A DNA stretch of 64,000 bases from contig NC_079207.1 in the NCBI RefSeq assembly GCF_026745355.1, positions 11,661,625 to 11,725,624 of the forward strand, read 5' to 3'. The notes beneath the pieces are model-generated. The model was not told the origin of the DNA. It made no database searches and saw nothing but the letters and a program-made list of their open reading frames with translations. This document shows positions 56,804 to 64,000 of this stretch, piece by piece (the stretch's first letter is position 1; every line of letters starts with the position of its first letter). The position numbers and the translations under genes were made by a program. This stretch comes from Beta vulgaris subsp. vulgaris (Eukaryota; Streptophyta; Magnoliopsida; Caryophyllales; Amaranthaceae).

Positions 56804-58681
56804 AGACTCTTAATAAGAGTACCTTCTGAGTAAATATCATGATGAAAAAAAAAAGATTTGGCTCAATTTACAAGTTATAATTACACCTGAATAATGTGTT
56901 CATATTCCTTATTGAGTAGGGAGATTAATAGACAAAAGTAAGTGGCATTGATTGTAGGCGAATTTTAGGGAAAAGATGACTTACTACATTGGTTTCATGA
57001 GTCTTAAAAGATCTGCTCTTGGAGAAGACACTCCTCACTAGCTCTCCTGTGATGCCCATTTTCAGCTGACAAAACAAAGATATTGCAGAATGACAGCAAT
57101 GTGTTTATCTTCCAATAATATTAGTAAGTACCTATATATAAAATTTACTATATGGTTTTCATGCTTCAAGAGGAAGAAAGAAGAAAACTGAGAATATTAG
57201 TAAATATGTGCATCTTATAAAGAGGTAAGTTGTATGGTTGGAGGAAATTAAGTATCAGTCAACCCAAATTATCCAAGATTTATAGTCTAATCATACTTGT
57301 ATCATGACATAAGTAACTATTTGAGCTATGAGATTAGAGACTCCCAAGACTTGAATATGAAGTGTAAGTTAGTTTTTCAACTGTCAGATTTCCACAACCC
57401 TGACCACCTTGATGAAGGTAGACACATAGAACCTGAGTAATCTTCAACTTTCAGAATTCCTTGATGATAGACACATAGAACATAATTAAAAAAAGCACCT
57501 GAGTAAGGCAAAAGATGGTCTCTTGAGAGCAAAGAAAGTAGAAGATTTTATTTGGTTGAGAGTGGATTTAGGAAGGAGCATTGACCACTTCCTTATTTTT
57601 TGGCTTTACTAGGAAACTTCTGTTTTCTTTTCTCTTCTTTCCATTTTTTTATTTCTTAAATATTCATCTCACTTTTGACAAATAAAATTTATCTATAATT
57701 GAGCATGAATTCTCCACAAATAATTGAGCATGAATATTGAATCAACTTAAACTATTTACAACATATTATTAACAATCAAATTTTTCTTTGTGACAGGTAC
57801 AAAGCTTTTCAAAGTCCGAATTGGAAGCATTTTGATATTTATATATTTCTCGTTGAATCAAGAATGAAGAATTGGCTTCTATTTTGTGTTGAACATTATT
57901 TTTGGTTTAAAAACTTTTTAGCTAGCAAACTGGCTAGATAATCATTTTGTAATTTTGTACAGAAACTAGTACTTTTACATATTTGATGTCGACTTCTGCT
58001 ATAATATATGACTTTTTCAAAGCCATTTTTAATGCATTAGTAGCTTTTAGTAATGGAATTACAGGGAATTCGTTTAATTAGAAGGTAATTGATTCGGCGT
58101 TGCAACTATATTAAAAAGTGTTGCATATGGTTAAGAAAATGTTGCGGGCATATGATTTGAATATTTGAAGAAAAGTGTTGCATATAAACAAAGATAACGT
58201 TGCAATTGTCACTGTTTAAAAACTTCAAAGTGTTGCATATAGCTGAAAAAGTGTTGCACTTGTGATTTATAAACTATGTAGAAGTGTTACATATAGATGA
58301 AAAAGTGTTGCACTTGTGTTTATAATAAATTTAGAAGCGTTGCATTTGATGAGCAAAACGTTGTCATTGTTAACGTAATAATCTTAAAAGCGTTTGCAAT
58401 AGGAGGTTAAAAAACGTTGCATTCAAAAAGTTGATTGGAAATCATGCAACGTTTCTATGAAGCGTTGCAATAGCCCTTGTAAGCGTTGCATTAGACCTAA
58501 TGCAACAGGACTTATTGAAATACTTTTAAAGCGTTGCATTTGATCTTTTGCAACGTTTTTATACCTTATAGCAACGCTATTGAAGCGTTGCTATAGCTTA
58601 GTTATGTAGTAGTGGTAGTAGCTTTTAAAAAAAAACTTACATAAGATGGTTTCTTGATGATGAAACCTATCATAGTTTCAT

Positions 58682-59099
58682 GAGTTTTTTTACGAGGATA
58701 TACCAAGGTAATAGGGTATCTTGTGGGGATATATCTCACTAGTTTTTTTTTTGTGGGGATATACCAACCTAAGTTTAAGTTTCGTTAAAAGGTACCAAAA
58801 ACACTCTTTCTGGCGAGAAAGTCAAATTTTCGGCCTTTGACTTGGTACGAACTCGCGAGTGAGCCACAAAAATGACAATGAGGAAGTTGGAGGAAAATGA
58901 ATGTAATAGAAGCAATTGAATATCACACGGTATACAAATAATAAGTCCAAGGCCGAAAATTTGACTTTCTCGTCAGAAATAGTATTTTCGGTACCTCTAG
59001 AACTTAAATTTAGGTTGATATATCCCACAAAAAAAAAACTAATAAGATATATCCCCACAAAATGCTCTATTACCCTGATATATCCTCGTAAAAAACTCT
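58682..59099. mobile_element. Foldback MITE upstream of ascorbate oxidase
   Basis: Left arm GAGTTTTTTTACGAGGATAT ... GTGGGGATATACC; right arm inverse, TATATCCTCGTAAAAAACTC. Inner parts pair around GAGAAAGTCAAATTTTCGGCC / GGCCGAAAATTTGACTTTC. About 900 bp from the ascorbate oxidase start codon. Confidence 0.85.
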
Positions 59100-59995
59100 A
59101 ATCTCACTCCAAATTCTTATGAATTCACCTCTCTAATAGACTTAAAATGAGTTGACGACATTTTCAAGAAGTTAAATATTCTGTGATTTCTGTCCCACTT
59201 TTTTATACCATTATATATAATCAAAATTATTGATCCACATTATTAAATTCAAACAAAATTCTCATAAAAAAAAATAAGACAAAGAATAATTAACATCAAC
59301 GAATAAAATTAAATAATAATAATGGTACAAATGGATAGTACAAAAGATTTTTCTCTTTCTCAACTACTATGACAGTGGATCATGAAAAAAAAAATCTGAA
59401 AAATATCCATGACAACATTTATTTGCATTGCCAAAAAAAACAAAAAAAAGAAATATTGATGAAGTCAGAAGAAATGTCACTTTAGTAGTTAACTTTAAAG
59501 CTAACAACTTGTACCCTCTAGAAAAAAAAAAGAGAAAAGGCCATGGTCTATGGAGTTATGGACTTGTATAGTTGTATATTGTATTCTGTTCAAATCTACT
59601 TTTCCAGTCTACATCTAGACATCTAGTCAAACATATAATTGGCGAATAGTATAAATAATCAACTTCGACTGTAATTTAAGTATCTAGAAAATCAAAAACG
59701 CGGGTTCAACGTTACTTTTTTATTTCAAAATTTCCCACTTGAATCAATAGACTGTAAAAGACATGTTTGACAATTTGACTGCCAACAACTCCTGCCCTTC
59801 TGAAGCAACGTCGAAAATGCAAGATGTACGCATTTATTATTTATCCAGCTATCAATATAACATCATCCACCTACAAATATACATATATATATCATATCCA
59901 TACTACGATATATACTAATTCAAAACATTTATGAGATCTAAAAACCTACTCTTTACTAAAAGATTTATTGTCAAAGAGGGCAAATTTTGCGACTT
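59100..59995 (+). promoter_or_regulatory. Presumed promoter region of ascorbate oxidase
   Basis: AT-rich, with no element boundary. TATA-like runs occur at 59880-59900, about 100 bp before the start codon. I cannot identify specific control sites. Confidence 0.4.
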
Positions 59996-62258
59996 ATGGC
60001 AAGTGAGAGTTGTAAGAGGACACTTCTTATTTTTATGATAGTATTGAGTTTAATGTCATGTAGTATCGAGGCGAAAACTCGATATTATAAATGGGATGTA
60101 AAATATGAATTTAAGTCTCCTGATTGTTATAGGAAATTAGCTATTACTATCAATGGTATGTCCCCTGGACCAACTATTACTGCCGAGCAAGGTGATACTG
60201 TTGTGGTTGAAGTTACTAATGGCTTGTTAACTGAGAATCTTGCCATCCATTGGCATGGTATCCGACAGGTTAGTATATATTCTACGTCTACCTCATCTGT
60301 TTTGAAATAAATAAAACGCTCCAATTAAAAAGCTGTGACATACAAAGAACGGAGGAAGTATTTTGTTCGACACTTTGTGTTTTTATGTATGTGCTCATTT
60401 TTATATTTCATGACATACAGATTGGAACACCGTGGTCTGATGGAACTGAAGGTGTTAGTCAATGTCCTGTTATTCCAGGAGACACTTTTGTTTACAAGTT
60501 TGTTGTTGACAGGGTAAGATTTTACTACAACATTCATCAGTCATCACTTCTTTCTTAAAAGTGTATTTATATTTAAGGTCCATAAATTGAACATAGTTTT
60601 GTGTAATTGTGTTTGTGTACATAAATGAGCAGCCGGGCACATACTTGTACCATGCCCACTATGGAATGCAGAGAGAAGAAGGATTGAATGGCATGATTCA
60701 TGTATCTCTTCCAGTTGGAGAATCCGAGCCCTTCACTTACGACTTTGATCGTAGTATCATGCTTACAGATTGGTATCATAAGAGTGCCTTTGAACACGCT
60801 GTAGGATTGGCTTCCATACCATTTGTCTGGGTTGGAGAACCTGAGGTACTATTCATTTATCATGTTCATAATATGAAATACTAGCTTTTTTTAACTAGCT
60901 TCATACTAATACTGTTTAGTCATATTTATAATTCAATTGACTAATTCAATTTCTTTACATGTTTGGTTTGATTTGATCTAGTCACTTCTAATACAAGGAA
61001 GAGGTCGGTTCAACTGCTCCTCGGACACTATTCCTGCCTCTGAACCCGGTATCTGTAACGCCACGAACCCTGAATGCACCCCTTTTGTCTTGACTGTCAG
61101 CCCTGGGAAAACATATCGTTTGAGAATTGGTAGTTTAACCTCTCTGTCTGCACTCAATTTTGAGATTGAGGTAAGCATTACTTCATACAAAGTTGACATT
61201 TATTTTATGTTTTGCGAAATACTAAAGAATAACAGTACTACATCAGGAAGGAATGTCCAACTAATAACATTTTTATCGTTAATCAGGGGCATAACATGAC
61301 GGTAGTTGAAGCTGATGGGCATTACGTTGAGCCATTCGAAGTACAAAACTTATTCATCTACTCAGGGGAGACATATTCTGTCTTAGTTAAGGCCAACCAA
61401 GATCCTTCAAGGAACTATTGGGCGACAAGTAATGTTGTGGGACGAAGGCCTTCAACACCAACAGGCCTAGCAATCTTCAATTACTCTCCCAACCCACCGG
61501 AGCAAAGTCCACCCACATTCCCCACCACAGGCCCCATATGGAACAATACTGCACCAAGGGTAGCCCAAAGCTTAGCTATTAAGGCGCGGGAGGGGTTCAT
61601 TGAAACCCCACCCGCGACCCCAGACCGTGTGATTGTACTTCTCAACACTCAAAATAGGATCAACGGACACATAAAATGGGCCATCAACAACGTTTCCTTC
61701 ACCTTGCCAACCACCCCATACTTGGTGACTCTCAAGGAGAAAAAGCTTAGAAACAAACTACACCGAGTGTTCGATCAAAGACCGCCTCCTAATGGCTATG
61801 ATTGGCAAAACTACGACATTAACATCCCGCCACCAAATGCGAATGCCACCTCCAGCAACGGCCTCTACCGGCTTAAGTTTAACACCACAATCGACATAGT
61901 GTTGCAAAATGCAAACATGCTCAGCCCAAATACCAGCGATACTCACCCGTGGCATTTGCATGGGCATGATTTTTGGGTATTAGGCTATGGAACAGGCAAG
62001 TTTAACCCTTTCAATGACCCAAAGAAGTACAATTTGGTTAATCCAATACTGAAGAATACAGTACCATTACATCCATATGGGTGGACTGCTATACGATTCC
62101 AGGCTAATAATCCGGGTGTTTGGTTGTTCCATTGCCATATAGATTCTCATTTCTCGATGGGTATGGGGATTGTTTTTGAAGAAGGAATTGAAAGAGTTGG
62201 CAAATTGCCTACTTCGATCATGGGTTGTGGACTCACCAAAAATCTCATCAATCCATAG
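59996..62258 (+). CDS. AAO: L-ascorbate oxidase (multicopper oxidase)
   Basis: Five exons: 59996-60268, 60421-60513, 60633-60845, 60982-61170 and 61287-62258, all GT...AG, all phase 0, giving 579 residues, the usual family length. An in-frame TTG lies at 59987, but ATG 59996 is the natural start and gives a signal peptide (hydrophobic 10-22, likely cut near Ala26). Copper ligands: HWHG (85-88), HAHYGMQ (129-135), HPWHLHGHD (476-484) and HCHIDSHFSMGM (538-549, with Cys539 and axial Met549). These make the type 1 and trinuclear centres. The enzyme oxidises ascorbate to monodehydroascorbate while reducing oxygen to water in the cell wall. Ascorbate oxidase features (KWDVKYEF near the mature N-terminus, IHWHGIRQIGTPWSDG) separate it from laccases. 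Confidence 0.95.
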
Positions 62259-62583
62259 TTTTTGTTAGCTAATTTTACTTAATTTGCTTGTATACATCAT
62301 CATTTTTCCACATTTTTTGTCCCTCTTTGACATTTTTTTTATGATTTTTCTACTGATCAATGATCACATGTGTAAGTACATAGATACATAGGACTGTAAG
62401 TTACTTGCGCTTTTTTTTTTTTTTTTTTGTGTAAAGAAAGCCCATGAGGGTAACTAAAATTATTCAAAGCTAACAAAGAATCAATACAAGAAGGCTTATT
62501 TGTTACTGTTTCTACGAATGTGTATTCAAAGTTATTTTGCTATATTCATTTTGCTGATATGTGTTCCCGTTTCTACTTTTTTT
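62259..62583. other. 3' flank of ascorbate oxidase
   Basis: Likely contains the 3' untranslated region. A poly-T run lies at 62411-62429. Nothing else recognised. Confidence 0.4.
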
Positions 62584-63520
62584 TTTTCCAGTTTTTTCAC
62601 CAAATATCCCCGAGTTTTCACGAAATTCACCGGGTACCCTCGCATTTTTGAAAATACAAGGGTTACCTCTCAGTTTCAACATAATATTCCCAAATACCCT
62701 TAACGACTAACGGTGTTAACTGCCACTAATCATTAAACTTAATTATCTGATTTTAACCCTAATTCTAAACACTAACACTAAACCTAACCCCTAAACCTAA
62801 CCTTAACCCTAATCCTAACCCCTAAACCTAAACCCTAAACCTAACCCTCCCCCACCATCACACCACCCTCCCACCATCCCCACACCAGTAGCTCCCCCTC
62901 CCCCACCCTCCCGCAGCTCCCCCCACCCCCGTCGACCCTCCCGCAACACCCCAACCCCGTCGAATCCCCCTCCCCGCTAATTTTCGCTTCTGGATTGTTC
63001 ACTTCCACGAAAAACACCTATCCTCGGTAGCTCTGCAGTGACGAATAACAACGAAGATGAGAACAGGGAGAAACTACAGAACTGACGAGGGGAGGGTGGT
63101 TGTGCGGCAGCGTGGGCTGCGAGGGTGGCGACTGCGTAGGTAGGGGCTGCAGCTGCGAGGGTGGGGGCTTCAGGACTGCGTAGGCTACGAGGGAGTGGGG
63201 GCTGCCATGTTGGGGGGTGGGGATATCGACGGGGGTGGGGGAAGGGGGATACTCGGAGTGGGGGGAGGCTGGGGGAGGGTTAGTGGGCTGGTGGTTAGGG
63301 TTAGGTTTAGGGTTAGAGGTAGGGGTTAGGATTAGGTATTAATTAGGGTTTTAAAATAGAAAATTAGGGTTGATGACTAACGGCGGTTAATGACGTTAGT
63401 CATTAAGGGTATTGGGGTGCATTATCGTAAAGCTAAGGGGTACCCAATATATTTTCAAAAGTGCGAGGGTATCCGGTGAATTTTGTAAAAATTCGGGGGC
63501 ATTTGGTGAGAAAACCGTTT
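62584..63520. mobile_element. Foldback element with telomere-like interior
   Basis: Left arm phrases CCCCGAGTTTTCACGAAATTC, CACCGGGTACCCTCG and CTAACGGTGTTAAC; right arm inverse GTGCGAGGGTATCCGGTG, AAAATTCGGGGGCATTTGG and ATTAACCGCC. The left interior is full of CCTAAACC/CCTAACC units (62775-62850); the right has GGTTAGGG/GGTTTAGGG (63290-63340). The centre goes from C-rich (62850-62970) to G-rich (63200-63290). Confidence 0.85.
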
Positions 63521-64000
63521 TTTTCCATTTACCAAGCTATTTCTTCTTTACCTTTATTTGCATCATCTACTAATAAAGTTGCAGTCTTCCTAACACTTTC
63601 ACATGCATCTCCTAAAATCTTGTGTCGAAATGACGAAATAAAATGAAGCAAATAAATGAAAGGTATGGAGTATACTATATAAATCACAACATAACCTCAA
63701 AAGTGCAGTACTTCTTGGGAGGAAGTATATTGGTTGTAGGGCCGTTTTTGATGTTTTATAGGCTTGAGGTGAAACAATAATTTAGGGCCTTTTATATATA
63801 TAGTGGTGGAGCTAGAGTTTGCTAAAACTTTGTCACTAAGTAGTAATTCCTTTATTTTTCTAATTGACCCATATATGTAGGCATAGTTGTTGTCAATTCA
63901 ATACTTTGAACCTCATTATCAAATTATAAGCAAAAATTATTAAAGTTGATAATTTTTAAATAAAATTTAGACGTATGTAAATGTAAAAGGTATATAGGAT
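63521..64000. other. Right edge, nothing recognised
   Basis: AT-rich sequence without supported features. Confidence 0.4.

Larger units (their letters stand above)
55118..58614. mobile_element. Non-autonomous CACTA element, 3.5 kb
   Basis: Begins CACTACTACATAACTGGGC and ends with the inverse of CACTACTACATAACTAAGC, flanked by GTA (55115-55117, 58615-58617), the 3-bp duplication of CACTA/En-Spm. Subterminal regions 55140-55340 and 58095-58600 are packed with GTTGCA/TGCAAC motifs in both orientations (GCAACACTTT, AAAGTGTTGCA, AAGCGTTGCA), the sites a CACTA transposase would bind. No transposase domain is seen. The interior has a leader-like stretch with GTAAGT at 55817 and small unidentified frames (56253-56525), possibly captured sequence. 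Confidence 0.93.

Noticed and set aside
59987..59995. An upstream start for ascorbate oxidase at 59987
   Set aside because: The codon is TTG; the ATG at 59996 gives a normal signal peptide.

Overview
This is AT-rich nuclear DNA from a flowering plant. It has intron-split genes, plant-type Copia, Cassandra, Helitron, CACTA, hAT, Tourist and Stowaway elements, and a plant DD39D mariner. The closest setting I can suggest is a core eudicot, possibly Caryophyllales because the mariner resembles the beet Vulmar type; that placement is inference and weak. Only three ordinary host genes are visible in 64 kb; nearly everything else is transposable-element sequence, much of it nested.

Host genes. (1) A five-exon DEDDh exonuclease gene of the NEN family, closest to the short NEN4 form (minus, 26611-29027). 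(2) A single-exon TPR protein that is the plant TRAPPC12 homologue of the TRAPP vesicle-tethering complex (minus, 38087-39187). (3) A five-exon L-ascorbate oxidase, a secreted multicopper oxidase (plus, 59996-62258). The three look intact. From memory this is the gene order of Arabidopsis At4g39810-At4g39820-At4g39830, so the window appears to be a conserved microsyntenic block stretched to about 36 kb by insertions.

Layout. 1-3.6 kb: two Cassandra-type solo LTRs carrying 5S-rRNA-like sequence, and a MITE. 3.6-9.5 kb: a 4.8-kb mariner with TIRs and TA duplication, inserted in a hAT-type MITE whose right border was then split by a second hAT-type MITE. The mariner has a decayed transposase and, converging on it, a decayed second gene of unknown function. 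9.5-17 kb: foldback element, solo LTR with duplication CTACC, Helitrons, MITEs, AT microsatellites. 17-21 kb: old Copia remnant with a hAT MITE inside. 21-25.2 kb: a foldback-like element interrupted by a 3.0-kb solo LTR; an uninterrupted relative lies at 15.5-16.4 kb. 25.4-26.3 kb: Tourist-like MITE with a huge AAT expansion. 26.6-39.2 kb: NEN4-like and TRAPPC12 genes, a truncated LINE-like insertion and a foldback element. 39.4-47.1 kb: Stowaway with nested Helitron, foldback, tandem repeats, and an odd element bounded by palindromic inverted repeats. 47.1-52.5 kb: a young full-length Copia (Tork/TNT1-like) with nearly identical LTRs that carry a GC-rich palindrome array. 53.3-59.1 kb: foldback, Stowaway, a 3.5-kb non-autonomous CACTA, foldback. 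60-62.3 kb: ascorbate oxidase. 62.6-63.5 kb: foldback with telomere-like interior.

The best candidates for something undescribed are the convergent second gene in the mariner, the element with compound palindromic ends at 44700-45677, the Helitrons carrying Pol III promoter-like modules, and the palindrome array in the Copia LTR.
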